The notes under the pieces were generated by a model. The model made no database searches, was not told the origin of the DNA, and saw only the letters and a program-made list of their open reading frames with translations. Below, one piece after another: positions 8,210 through 15,614 of a stretch of DNA of 64,000 bases. The stretch is from assembly GCF_017826695.1 (NCBI RefSeq), contig NZ_JAFFZW010000011.1:119373-183372 (forward strand), read 5' to 3'. This DNA is from Pseudomonas alliivorans (GTDB lineage Bacteria; Pseudomonadota; Gammaproteobacteria; Pseudomonadales; Pseudomonadaceae). The translations under genes were made by a program, and so were the position numbers. Within the stretch, counting starts at the first letter, position 1. Every line of letters begins with the position of its first letter.

Positions 8210-9547
8210 TCAATACCCGCTACCACCTCCAGGAATCCACGACGTCCCCGCCAGTGGCACGCGGGCCATCGCGGCGGACTCGACGGTCAGCGCCACGAGG
8301 TCTTCCGGATCCAGGTTATGCAGGTGCGACTTGCCGCAGGCGCGGGCCATGGTCTGTGCTTCCAGAACCAGCACGCGCAGGTAGTTGGCCAGGCGGCGAC
8401 CGCCTTCCACCGGGTCGAGCCGTTTGGACAGCTCCGGGTCCTGCGTGGTGATGCCCGCCGGGTCACGACCGTTCTGCCAGTCATCGTAGAAACCTGCCGC
8501 CGAACCGATCTTCTTCAACTCTTCGTCCAGGCGCGGATGGTTGTCGCCCAGCGCGATCAGCGCGGCGGTGCCGATCGCCACGGCATCGGCACCCAGCGCC
8601 ATGGCCTTGGCCACGTCCGCGCCGTTGCGAATGCCGCCGGACACGATCAACTGCACCTTGCGATGCATGCCCATCTCCTGCAACGCCTGAACCGCTTGCG
8701 GAATGGCGGGCAGAATCGGGATGCCGACGTGCTCGATGAACACCTCCTGAGTGGCTGCCGTACCGCCCTGCATGCCGTCCAGCACGATCACGTCAGCACC
8801 CGCCTTCACGGCCAGCTTGACGTCGTAGTAGGGGCGACTGGCCCCGATCTTCACGTAGATCGGTTTTTCCCAATCGGTGATTTCACGAATCTCGGCAATC
8901 TTGATCGCCAGATCGTCCGGGCCGGTCCAGTCGGGATGCCGACACGCCGACCGTTGATCGACCCCCACCGGCAAGGTGCGCATGCCTGCAACACGTTCGG
9001 TGACCTTCATACCCAGCAGCATGCCGCCACCGCCCGGCTTGGCACCCTGCCCCAGCACGATTTCGATGGCGTCGGCCTTGCGCAGGTCGTCCGGGTTCAT
9101 GCCGTAGCGGGACGGCAGGTACTGATAGACCAGATGCTGCGACTGGCCGCGCTCTTCAGGCGTCATGCCGCCGTCACCCGTCGTGGTGCTGGTGCCTGCG
9201 ATGGTTGCGCCACGGCCCAGTGCTTCCTTGGCGTTGGCCGACAACGCACCGAAGCTCATGCCCGCAATGGTCACCGGGATTTTCAGGTACAGCGGCTTCT
9301 TGGCGAAACGGTTGCCGAGCACCACGTCGGTACCGCATTTCTCGCGATAGCCTTCCAGCGGATAACGGGAGACGCTGGCCCCAAGCAGCAACAGGTCGTC
9401 GAAGTGCGGCAGTTTACGCTTGGTGCCACCGCCGCGAATGTCGTAGATGCCGGTTTCGGCGGCGCGCTGGATTTCCTGGATGGTCAGGCGGTCGAACGTG
9501 GCAGACTCGCGCAGAACCGGGGCTTTTGGAGTGGAGGAATCGCTCAT
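8210..9547 (-). CDS. mgsC: N-methylglutamate synthase subunit C (FMN-binding glutamate-synthase-like)
   Basis: 445 aa, homologous to the central FMN-binding domain of glutamate synthase. Seen: AGMSFGALSANAKEALGRG near residue 94, KPGGGGMLLG, the barrel segments YVKIGASRPYYDVKLAVKAGAD and VLDGMQGGTAA, and an FMN phosphate site IVSGGIRNGADVAKAMALGADAV. Known: with MgsA and MgsB it forms N-methylglutamate synthase, which makes N-methylglutamate from methylamine-derived nitrogen and glutamate. It is last of the gmaS-mgsA-mgsB-mgsC run, with 15 bases between mgsB and mgsC. Also called GlxD in Sinorhizobium-type clusters. Without gmaS and mgd alongside, only glutamate-synthase-like would be safe. 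Confidence 0.88.
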   Translation of the reverse strand: MSDSSTPKAPVLRESATFDRLTIQEIQRAAETGIYDIRGGGTKRKLPHFDDLLLLGASVSRYPLEGYREKCGTDVVLGNRFAKKPLYLKIPVTIAGMSFGALSANAKEALGRGATIAGTSTTTGDGGMTPEERGQSQHLVYQYLPSRYGMNPDDLRKADAIEIVLGQGAKPGGGGMLLGMKVTERVAGMRTLPVGVDQRSACRHPDWTGPDDLAIKIAEIREITDWEKPIYVKIGASRPYYDVKLAVKAGADVIVLDGMQGGTAATQEVFIEHVGIPILPAIPQAVQALQEMGMHRKVQLIVSGGIRNGADVAKAMALGADAVAIGTAALIALGDNHPRLDEELKKIGSAAGFYDDWQNGRDPAGITTQDPELSKRLDPVEGGRRLANYLRVLVLEAQTMARACGKSHLHNLDPEDLVALTVESAAMARVPLAGTSWIPGGGSGY

Positions 9548-9562
9548 GGTCTTGCTCCTGGA

Positions 9563-10246
9563 TCAGTACGCGGAGGCGTTGTCGACTTTGAAGTTGTACA
9601 ACTGACGGGCCGAGCCGTAGCGTTTGAAATCCGCGGCCTTCTCGTTGAAGCCTGCGCGGTTGAGCAGCTCCTGCAGTTCCTGCAGATGCTCTTCGCGCAT
9701 CTCCTTGGCAATGCAGTCGGAGCCCAGCGACTCGACCGTGCCTTTGACGTAAATCCGGGTCTCATAGAGCGAATCGCCCAACGCGTCGCCCGCGTCGCCG
9801 CAAACCACAAGCCGTCCCGCCTGGCCCATGAAGCAGCTCATGTGGCCGATGCTGCCGCCGACCACAATGTCGATGCCCTTCATGGAAATTCCGCAACGGG
9901 CACCGGCGTCGCCCTCGATCACCAGCAACCCGCCGTGAGCAGTCGCGCCAGCAGCCTGAGAAGCGCTGCCTTTGACCCGGACCGCACCGGAAATCATGTT
10001 TTCTGCGCAGCCGACGCCGACGTTGCCATGCACGGTGATCGAGGCTTTCTGGTTCATGCCCGCGCAGTAGTAGCCCGCGTGACCCTGAATATCGATGGAG
10101 ATGGCTTCGTTGACGCCCACCGCCAGGTTGTGAGCACCGTCGGGGTGAGTGACCACCCATTCGCGGTCTTCCAGTTGCCTGACCTGATCATGCAGGGCTT
10201 GATTGAGATCACGCACGGTGGCGTTGGACAGATCGATGGTTTTCAT
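9563..10246 (-). CDS. mgsB: N-methylglutamate synthase subunit B (GXGXG domain)
   Basis: 227 aa built from the right-handed beta-helix GXGXG domain that forms the C-terminal part of glutamate synthase. Repeated Gly-rich turns are visible (GHAGYYCAGMN, HGNVGVGCAENMISG, IEGDAGARCGIS, VVGGSIGHMSCFMGQAG, VVCGDAGDALGDS). This domain is structural and packs against the FMN and amidotransferase units; it has no active site of its own. It starts 11 bases after the mgsA stop, so the two are cotranscribed. The C-terminal ~50 residues (EEHLQELQELLNRAGF) look helical. Confidence 0.88.
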   Translation of the reverse strand: MKTIDLSNATVRDLNQALHDQVRQLEDREWVVTHPDGAHNLAVGVNEAISIDIQGHAGYYCAGMNQKASITVHGNVGVGCAENMISGAVRVKGSASQAAGATAHGGLLVIEGDAGARCGISMKGIDIVVGGSIGHMSCFMGQAGRLVVCGDAGDALGDSLYETRIYVKGTVESLGSDCIAKEMREEHLQELQELLNRAGFNEKAADFKRYGSARQLYNFKVDNASAY

Positions 10247-10257
10247 GTGCGTGCTCC

Positions 10258-11163
10258 TTAGGCCGACTCGCGTTCCCAGATGTACAAGGTGGCCGGGACA
10301 GGTTCCCAGACCCTGGCGTGCTCGATACCCGGCAGGCTGGACAGCGCCTGATATTCCGAGGCCATGGCGACGTAGTCATCCGTTTCGGCGAGGACGGCCG
10401 GCTTGCAGGCAATCGGGTCGCGAATCACCGCAAAACCGTTGCGCGTGCCAATGGCAAAAGTGAAGAAGCCGTCGAGGTCTTCCAGGGATTTGTCGAGGGC
10501 CTGCTTGAGGCTGTCGCCCTGCTGCAGACGCCAGGCCAGATAACCGGCGGCCACTTCGGTGTCGTTGTCGGTTTCGAAATGAATGCCTTCGCGGCGCAGG
10601 CTCTGGCGCAGGCGGAAGTGATTGGACAACGAGCCGTTGTGCACCAGACACAGATCGGCGCCGGTGGAGAACGGATGACTGCCTTCCAGGGTCACGGCGC
10701 TTTCGGTGGCCATGCGGGTGTGGCCGATTATGTGGCTGCCCTTCATGGAGCTCAGTCCGAAGCGTTGGGAAATCTCCCTCGGCAGGCCCATGCCCTTGAG
10801 TATTTCGATGCTTTGCCCGGCGCTCATGATGCGCACGGTCGGCGCGAGTTGCGCCAGCAAGGCGCGCACCGCTGCTTCTTCGGCCTTGACCTTGAGGACC
10901 ACGGCGCTGGCGTTCTGAAACCAGTCCAGCGGCACGTTCAGCTTGCCTTCGATGGCGGCAATCAGCGTCTTGAAATCATACGCTTCAGTGGTCGCCTGCA
11001 ACGTCAGCTTGATCCAGCCATCGGCCACCTCATCGCCGTAGATGGCGAACCCGGCGCTGTCGGGACCGCGATCGGTCATGGCTTCGAGCATCGGCTCGAA
11101 CAACTGGCCGAGCTGTGACTCCAGCGCCGGATTTTTCAGGTATAGCCCTACGATTCCACACAT
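10258..11163 (-). CDS. mgsA: N-methylglutamate synthase subunit A (class II amidotransferase)
   Basis: 301 aa with the N-terminal nucleophile Cys2 (MCGIVGLY), and GATase-2 motifs DRGPDSAGFAIYGDE, GHTRMATESAV, GSHPFSTGADLCLVHNGSLSNH and FETDNDTEVAAGYL. Known: in glutamate synthase this fold hydrolyses glutamine and channels ammonia; in the NMG pathway the substrate is thought to be gamma-glutamylmethylamide, giving methylamine transfer. It sits between gmaS and mgsB on the minus strand, with a 73-base gap after gmaS. A plain glutamine amidotransferase reading is excluded only by context. Confidence 0.88.
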   Translation of the reverse strand: MCGIVGLYLKNPALESQLGQLFEPMLEAMTDRGPDSAGFAIYGDEVADGWIKLTLQATTEAYDFKTLIAAIEGKLNVPLDWFQNASAVVLKVKAEEAAVRALLAQLAPTVRIMSAGQSIEILKGMGLPREISQRFGLSSMKGSHIIGHTRMATESAVTLEGSHPFSTGADLCLVHNGSLSNHFRLRQSLRREGIHFETDNDTEVAAGYLAWRLQQGDSLKQALDKSLEDLDGFFTFAIGTRNGFAVIRDPIACKPAVLAETDDYVAMASEYQALSSLPGIEHARVWEPVPATLYIWERESA

Positions 11164-11236
11164 GACTCAACTCCTGGGCAGAGACGCCCCGCCCTGCGGC
11201 AAGACGTCGAAAACGGTTGCTTGACGATCCGGCAAA

Positions 11237-12571
11237 TCAGAAGAATTCGATGTAACGCTTGACTTCCCAATCGCTGACATGGCGGCTGTATTCCACCCAC
11301 TCCATGCGCTTGAGGCGCACGAATTCGCCGACGATCTCGTTGCCCAGCACTTCGGCGAACAGCGGGTCGGCTTCCAGCGCATCGCAGGCTTCCTTGAGCG
11401 ACTGCGGCAAGGTCTTGATGCCACGTGCTGCAATCTCTTCAAGGCTCAGCTTGTAGAGGTTCTCGTTGCAGACGTGGTCGATTTCCAGCTGGCGGTCGAT
11501 CCCGTCCAGCCCTGCGGCGATGATCGCGGCACTGACCAGATACGGGTTGCAGCCGGCGTCAGGCAGGCGAAACTCCAGGCGGCCATAAGGCACCCGCACC
11601 ATCGCCGAGCGGTTGTTGGCACCAAAGGCGATGAATGCCGGCGCCCAGGTCGCGCCCGACAACGAGTTGCCGACCACCAGACGCTTGTAGGAGTTGACCG
11701 TCGGCGCGGCAAACGCACACAGCGCCGGGCCATGCGCCAACAGGCCTGCGGCAAAGTGATAGGCCATCTTCGACAGGCCCATGCCACTGGGATCGCTGGC
11801 GTCGTGGAACAGGTTCTTGTTGCTGGCGCTGCCGATTGACAGGTGAAAATGCATGCCGTTGCCCGCCCGCCTGGGATCGGGCTTGGGCATGAACGAGCAG
11901 ATCATGCCCATGTCGTTGGCAATCTCTCCTGCGGCCATGCGGAAGAAGGTGAAGCGATCGGCGGACTCCATCGCGTCGCTGTAGGTGTAATTGATTTCGA
12001 ACTGGCCGTTGGCGTCTTCATGGTCGATCTGATAGATGTCGAATCCGACCGGCTGCAATGCTTCGGTCAGGCGTTCAAGAAACTCCCGGGATCGCGACAG
12101 GCCTTTGTAGTCGTAGCAAGGCTTGTCGAGGGTATCGCTGGCATCGACCATTTGCAGACTGCCTGCAGCATCACGCTTGAACAGGCTGAACTCGGGTTCA
12201 AGGCCGGTGTTGAGGGTCCAGCCGCGCTGGCTCAGGCGTTCGACCTGTTGCTGCAACACGAAACGGCTGTCGTAGGGCCAGGGTTTGCCGTCAACATGCC
12301 CGATGCACACCACCCGCCCATACCCCGGTTGCCACGGCACCGGCGTCAGCGACGACAAGTCACCCTTGGCCATGAAGTCGGGACCGTGCGGCTCCATGCC
12401 CATGCCACAGATGGCAAACCCGGCAAAACCGGCACCATCTTCCGCGACCATTTCCAGGCCCGAGATCGGCACGGATTTGGTCTTCGACGAGCCATGAATA
12501 TCCACGAACTGAGCCAGCACGTATTTGATGCCGTGCTGTTCGATCAGACGCTGTGTTTCGGGTGGCAACAT
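11237..12571 (-). CDS. gmaS: Gamma-glutamylmethylamide synthetase (glutamine-synthetase family)
   Basis: 444 aa glutamine-synthetase-type ligase. Seen: beta-grasp N-terminus with QFVDIHGSSK (residues 21-30), EPEF (125-128), the DHEDANGQFEINY block (183-195), NGMHFHLS (238-245), and the NNRSAMVRVP/RLEFRLPDAGCNPYL nucleotide and glutamate-binding region. Known: GmaS joins methylamine to glutamate with ATP and is the entry step of the NMG pathway. It is the first gene of its operon. I start at 12571 because AGGAG lies nine bases upstream; a longer frame to 12730 would cover the promoter and operators. Glutamine synthetase or another gamma-glutamyl-amine ligase is the alternative; the mgs/mgd neighbours decide. 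Confidence 0.88.
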   Translation of the reverse strand: MLPPETQRLIEQHGIKYVLAQFVDIHGSSKTKSVPISGLEMVAEDGAGFAGFAICGMGMEPHGPDFMAKGDLSSLTPVPWQPGYGRVVCIGHVDGKPWPYDSRFVLQQQVERLSQRGWTLNTGLEPEFSLFKRDAAGSLQMVDASDTLDKPCYDYKGLSRSREFLERLTEALQPVGFDIYQIDHEDANGQFEINYTYSDAMESADRFTFFRMAAGEIANDMGMICSFMPKPDPRRAGNGMHFHLSIGSASNKNLFHDASDPSGMGLSKMAYHFAAGLLAHGPALCAFAAPTVNSYKRLVVGNSLSGATWAPAFIAFGANNRSAMVRVPYGRLEFRLPDAGCNPYLVSAAIIAAGLDGIDRQLEIDHVCNENLYKLSLEEIAARGIKTLPQSLKEACDALEADPLFAEVLGNEIVGEFVRLKRMEWVEYSRHVSDWEVKRYIEFF

Positions 12572-12641
12572 GAGACTTGTCTCCTGGCATGAGCAGAACG
12601 TTTCAGGTAAGAACCGCAGTTTCACCCTCCTTCGGCCTGTA

Positions 12642-12654
12642 TTCCGATCAGGAA
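12642..12654. promoter_or_regulatory. TTCC-N5-GGAA operator, copy 1
   Basis: TTCCGATCAGGAA, 70-82 bases before the gmaS ATG and just downstream of the predicted gmaS transcription start. Its centre is 20 bp from copy 2, two helical turns. The most likely binder is the XRE-cupin protein encoded next door. Confidence 0.5.
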
Positions 12655-12661
12655 AGTTACT

Positions 12662-12674
12662 TTCCCAATAGGAA
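12662..12674. promoter_or_regulatory. TTCC-N5-GGAA operator, copy 2
   Basis: TTCCCAATAGGAA, directly against the -12 element of the gmaS sigma-54 promoter and covering the expected transcription start. A 7-1-7 inverted repeat (GGAAAGT/ACTTTCC, 12651-12665) bridges it to copy 1. Confidence 0.5.
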
Positions 12675-12690
12675 TGCAAAGCGCTTGCCA
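12675..12690 (-). promoter_or_regulatory. Sigma-54 promoter for the gmaS-mgsABC operon
   Basis: Minus strand TGGCAAGCGCTTTGCA has TGGCAAG-N4-TTGCA with GG and GC exactly ten bases apart, one change from consensus in the -24 box. Transcription should start near 12664, leaving a ~93-base leader. Combined with the NtrC-like site upstream this implies nitrogen-starvation control. Confidence 0.75.
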
Positions 12691-12691
12691 G

Positions 12692-12705
12692 TTTGGTATG
12701 CCAAA
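12692..12705. promoter_or_regulatory. TTTGG-N4-CCAAA palindrome beside the -24 box
   Basis: TTTGGTATGCCAAA, an inverted repeat with 5-base arms, two bases upstream of the sigma-54 site of gmaS. The binder is not known. Confidence 0.3.
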
Positions 12706-12795
12706 AGTCGTATGCGCGAGGCAGGGGCATTCCTGCTGTTTATATGGGAAACTCGTTTTCTCTCCGGGAATAATCCGCCCCACAGGCAGACACGC

Positions 12796-12812
12796 CGCAC
12801 ATTCCCGGTGCG
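12796..12812. promoter_or_regulatory. NtrC-like binding site upstream of gmaS
   Basis: CGCACATTCCCGGTGCG fits the 17-bp NtrC dyad pattern GCAC-N6-GGTGC. It lies ~107-123 bp upstream of the -24 box of the gmaS sigma-54 promoter, a normal distance for an NtrC enhancer, and ~40 bp before the divergent regulator gene, which it might also affect. Confidence 0.55.
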
Positions 12813-12848
12813 AAATTAAAATTAACGAGCGGAAACCGTGCACACCCG

Positions 12849-13466
12849 ATGACAGACCAGATGAACACGCCGAACGAAACGCCGCCCAAGCTGAAGCTTG
12901 AGCAATACCTGGGCATCCAGATCAAACGCCAGCGTCAGGCGCAGGAGCTGAAACTGGCCGATGTGGCCCGCATCGCAGGCATCAGCCAAGGCATGCTGAG
13001 CAAGATCGAGAACGCTCAGGTTTCCACTAGCCTCGATAACCTGAGCCGCTTGTGCGACGTGCTGGGCATGCCCATGTCAAAGCTGTTCAGCCAATACGAT
13101 CAACAGGGCAGCAGCGCACAGCTGGTCAAGGCTGATGAAGGTCTGGAAGTGGTCCGGCGTGGCACGGAGAAAGGCCATACCTATCACTTGCTCAATCACA
13201 CACGAGGTCCGAAGAAGAGTTTCGAGGCGTACATGGTGACCATGGACGACGCCAGCGAAGAGTTCCCGACCTTCTCGCACCCCGGCACCGAGTTTCTGCA
13301 TTTGCTGGAAGGCGAGCTGATCTACCGCCACGGCAATCAGCTGTACCCTATGCAGGCGGGTGACAGCCTGACGTTCGACGGCGACATTCCCCATGGGCCG
13401 GAGCAACTGGTGCAAGTGCCGATCAGGTTGTTGTCGATCATGAATTATGGAGCGCAGGGAGAGTAG
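12849..13466 (+). CDS. XRE-family regulator with C-terminal cupin domain
   Basis: 205 aa: an N-terminal helix-turn-helix (residues ~20-77, IKRQRQAQELKLADVARIAG then ISQGMLSKIENAQVSTSL) followed by a cupin barrel (HPGTEFLHLLEGELIYRHG and QAGDSLTFDGDIPHGPEQL). Known: XRE-cupin proteins regulate neighbouring amine or amino-acid catabolic genes in response to a small ligand in the cupin. It is divergent from gmaS and upstream of purU. I infer that it controls both NMG operons through the TTCC-N5-GGAA palindromes found in front of each. The ligand could be methylamine, gamma-glutamylmethylamide or N-methylglutamate; the sequence does not decide. Confidence 0.9.
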   Translation: MTDQMNTPNETPPKLKLEQYLGIQIKRQRQAQELKLADVARIAGISQGMLSKIENAQVSTSLDNLSRLCDVLGMPMSKLFSQYDQQGSSAQLVKADEGLEVVRRGTEKGHTYHLLNHTRGPKKSFEAYMVTMDDASEEFPTFSHPGTEFLHLLEGELIYRHGNQLYPMQAGDSLTFDGDIPHGPEQLVQVPIRLLSIMNYGAQGE

Positions 13467-13482
13467 ATCGCGCCGTCAGACC

Positions 13483-13625
13483 CACTCGGGACGCAGTGCG
13501 TCCCGGCCGCATCCCCACGCGGAGCGATGGGCACAGTCAGTGGGCTGGCGATCGAAGATGATCGTTCCCACGCTCCAGGGTGGTAACGCCAGTCTTTAAA
13601 CCGATGGTGGAGCGTTCCGACTGCA
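13483..13625. repeat. Intergenic repeat-like stretch before purU
   Basis: The 379-bp gap between the regulator and purU contains a palindrome GGGACGCAGTGCGTCCC (13489-13505) followed by segments such as GATGATCGTTCCCACGCTCC that look like a common Pseudomonas intergenic repeat. No gene is supported here. Confidence 0.4.
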
Positions 13626-13702
13626 CGACTGTGCAGAGGATGACCTGAGTTACAGCACGCGCGTAAATATTCCCCTCACTCAATAAAGTTTCCAGAAAAC
13701 CC

Positions 13703-13732
13703 TGGACGCTGCATTTTCTTTCGCCTATAAAA
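13703..13732 (+). promoter_or_regulatory. Possible sigma-70 promoter of the purU-folD-mgd operon
   Basis: A weak -35-like TGGACG and a -10-like TATAAA are 18 bp apart, ending 21 bp before the third TTCC-N5-GGAA palindrome. No GG-N10-GC sigma-54 site was found in this gap. Confidence 0.3.
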
Positions 13733-13752
13733 CAGCATCCATGAATATTAAA

Positions 13753-13765
13753 TTCCTGATAGGAA
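13753..13765. promoter_or_regulatory. TTCC-N5-GGAA operator, copy 3
   Basis: TTCCTGATAGGAA, inside a larger perfect 8-3-8 dyad (13750-13768), in the leader 81 bases before the purU ATG. It shares the outer bases and an internal AT with the two copies at the gmaS promoter, tying both operons to one regulator. Confidence 0.55.
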
Positions 13766-13845
13766 TTTTTATTCATCCATCAAAACGGTTTTCACCCCTG
13801 AATTTTCGCCTTATCGAGCTGCCGCCATCTTCCAGAGGACTGACC

Positions 13846-14712
13846 ATGCAACACGAGAAGAACCATTTCATCCTGAAGATCAGTTGTCCGGCGACGTCCG
13901 GGATCGTGGCGGCCGTCACGTCGTATCTGGCAGGCAATCAGTGCTACATCGGGGAAATGGCCCAGTTCGACGATGAGTTCAGCGGTACGTTTTTCATGCG
14001 TGCAGTATTTCGTTTCAATGATGGGCACGCGGGTGATATCGAACAGCTCAAGGCCGGGTTCGGTGCGGTGGCCAGCGATTTCGCCATGCAGTGGGAATTG
14101 CATGATACGCGCCAGCCGATGCGGGTGTTGTTGATGGTCAGCAAGTTCGACCACTGCCTGACCGACCTGCTCTATCGCTATCACAAGGGCGAGATGGACA
14201 TGGCCATCACCGCCATCGTTTCCAACCACCTTGACCTGCGACCGATGGCCGAGCGTGAGGGGATTCGTTTTATCTATCTGCCGGTGACCAAAGACACCAA
14301 GGCCGAGCAGGAAGCGGCGTTGATGCGCGTGGTCAACGAGACCGGCACCGAACTGGTGGTGCTGGCGCGCTACATGCAGATTCTCTCCGACGACCTGTGT
14401 CGCCAGCTCTCGGGGCGGGCGATCAATATTCACCACTCCTTCCTGCCGGGCTTCAAGGGCGCCAAGCCGTATCACCAGGCCTACGAGCGGGGCGTGAAGC
14501 TGATTGGCGCCACCGCACATTACGTCACCAGCGATCTGGACGAAGGCCCGATCATCGAGCAGGAAGTTCAGCGCGTCGATCACGTGTACCTGCCGGACGA
14601 TCTGGTCGCAGCGGGCCGTAATACCGAGACCATAGCCCTGTCCCGTGCCGTGAAATATCACCTGGAACATCGGGTATTTCTCAACACTGACCGAACGGTG
14701 ATCTTCCGATGA
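13846..14712 (+). CDS. purU: Formyltetrahydrofolate deformylase
   Basis: 288 aa: an N-terminal ACT domain (HFILKISCPATSGIVAAVTSYL) and a C-terminal formyltransferase-like hydrolase domain with IVSNHLDLRPMAE, LARYMQILS, INIHHSFLPGFKGAKPYHQAYERGVKLIGATAHYVT and DLDEGPIIEQE, which hold the catalytic Asn, His and Asp of the family. It splits 10-formyl-tetrahydrofolate to formate and tetrahydrofolate. I use the ATG at 13846 (AGAGGA upstream, usual family length); the frame extends upstream to 13741 across the operator. First gene of the operon and overlapping folD by four bases. Known Pseudomonas sox clusters also carry purU; here it disposes of methyl carbon from N-methylglutamate. Confidence 0.93.
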   Translation: MQHEKNHFILKISCPATSGIVAAVTSYLAGNQCYIGEMAQFDDEFSGTFFMRAVFRFNDGHAGDIEQLKAGFGAVASDFAMQWELHDTRQPMRVLLMVSKFDHCLTDLLYRYHKGEMDMAITAIVSNHLDLRPMAEREGIRFIYLPVTKDTKAEQEAALMRVVNETGTELVVLARYMQILSDDLCRQLSGRAINIHHSFLPGFKGAKPYHQAYERGVKLIGATAHYVTSDLDEGPIIEQEVQRVDHVYLPDDLVAAGRNTETIALSRAVKYHLEHRVFLNTDRTVIFR

Positions 14713-15614
14713 CCCAGGCCAGAATCATTAATGGCAAGGCTTCGGCCACCCAGGTGCTGCAGCAGGTACGCGAAGAGGTGCAGCACCTCAAGGCCGATGG
14801 CATTTCACCGGCGCTGGCGGTCATTCTGGTGGGCGACGATCCGGCCAGCGAGGTCTACGTGCGCAACAAGATCCTGCGCGCCGAGGAAGCCGGGATCCGC
14901 TCGCTGGAGTACCGTCTGCCCGCCGACAGTTCACAGGCCCGCGTGTTGGCGGTGATTGCCGGGCTCAATGCCGACCCGAGCGTGAACGGCATTCTGCTGC
15001 AACTGCCCCTGCCTGCCCATATGGAAGAAGCCTGCGCCCTGCAGGCCATCGACCCGGCCAAGGACGTCGACGGTTTTCACAGTGAAAACGTCGGCGGTCT
15101 GAGTCAGGGCCGCGACGTACTGACGCCCTGCACGCCCAGCGGCTGCATGCACCTGCTGCAGGAAATCTGCGGTGACCTGACCGGCAAGCACGCAGTGGTG
15201 ATCGGTCGCTCCAACATCGTTGGCAAACCGATGGCCGCCCTGCTCCTTCAGGCCCATTGCTCGGTGACCGTCGTGCACTCGCGCAGCTCGAACGCCAAGG
15301 CCTTGTGCCAACTGGCGGACATTGTGGTCGCCGCCGTGGGCCGTCCGCGCATGATCGACGCCAGTTGGCTCAAGCCCGGCGCAGTGGTGATCGATGTCGG
15401 CATCAACCGCATTCAGGATCAGGGCCGCAGCCGACTGGTCGGCGACGTGGATTTCGACAGCGTCTTGAACGTGGCATCGGCCATCACTCCAGTGCCCGGT
15501 GGCGTCGGCCCGATGACCATCGCATTTCTCATGAAAAACACCGTGACCGCTGCCCGCCAGCAGTCCCGTGCGCAACGCAGCCAATCGGAGGCCGTATGCC
15601 TTTCAATCTATTGA
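14709..15614 (+). CDS. folD: Methylenetetrahydrofolate dehydrogenase/cyclohydrolase
   Basis: 301 aa bifunctional FolD. Seen: VGDDPASEVYVRNK with the catalytic Lys, NGILLQLPLP, DPAKDVDGFH, the Rossmann segment GKHAVVIGRSNIVGKPMAALL, and the conserved C-terminal TPVPGGVGPMTIAFLMKNT. It oxidises 5,10-methylene-THF to 10-formyl-THF with NADP+. ATGA overlap with purU and a 19-base overlap with mgdA show tight coupling. A housekeeping folD is normally elsewhere in Pseudomonas, so this is probably a dedicated pathway copy. The C-terminal tail (QSRAQRSQSEAV...) is longer than usual and runs into the next gene. Confidence 0.92.
   Translation: MTQARIINGKASATQVLQQVREEVQHLKADGISPALAVILVGDDPASEVYVRNKILRAEEAGIRSLEYRLPADSSQARVLAVIAGLNADPSVNGILLQLPLPAHMEEACALQAIDPAKDVDGFHSENVGGLSQGRDVLTPCTPSGCMHLLQEICGDLTGKHAVVIGRSNIVGKPMAALLLQAHCSVTVVHSRSSNAKALCQLADIVVAAVGRPRMIDASWLKPGAVVIDVGINRIQDQGRSRLVGDVDFDSVLNVASAITPVPGGVGPMTIAFLMKNTVTAARQQSRAQRSQSEAVCLSIY

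Noticed and set aside
8120..10261. 713-aa plus-strand frame opposite mgsC and mgsB
   Set aside because: Antisense shadow of the real glutamate-synthase-like genes; composition is His/Gln/Arg-rich.
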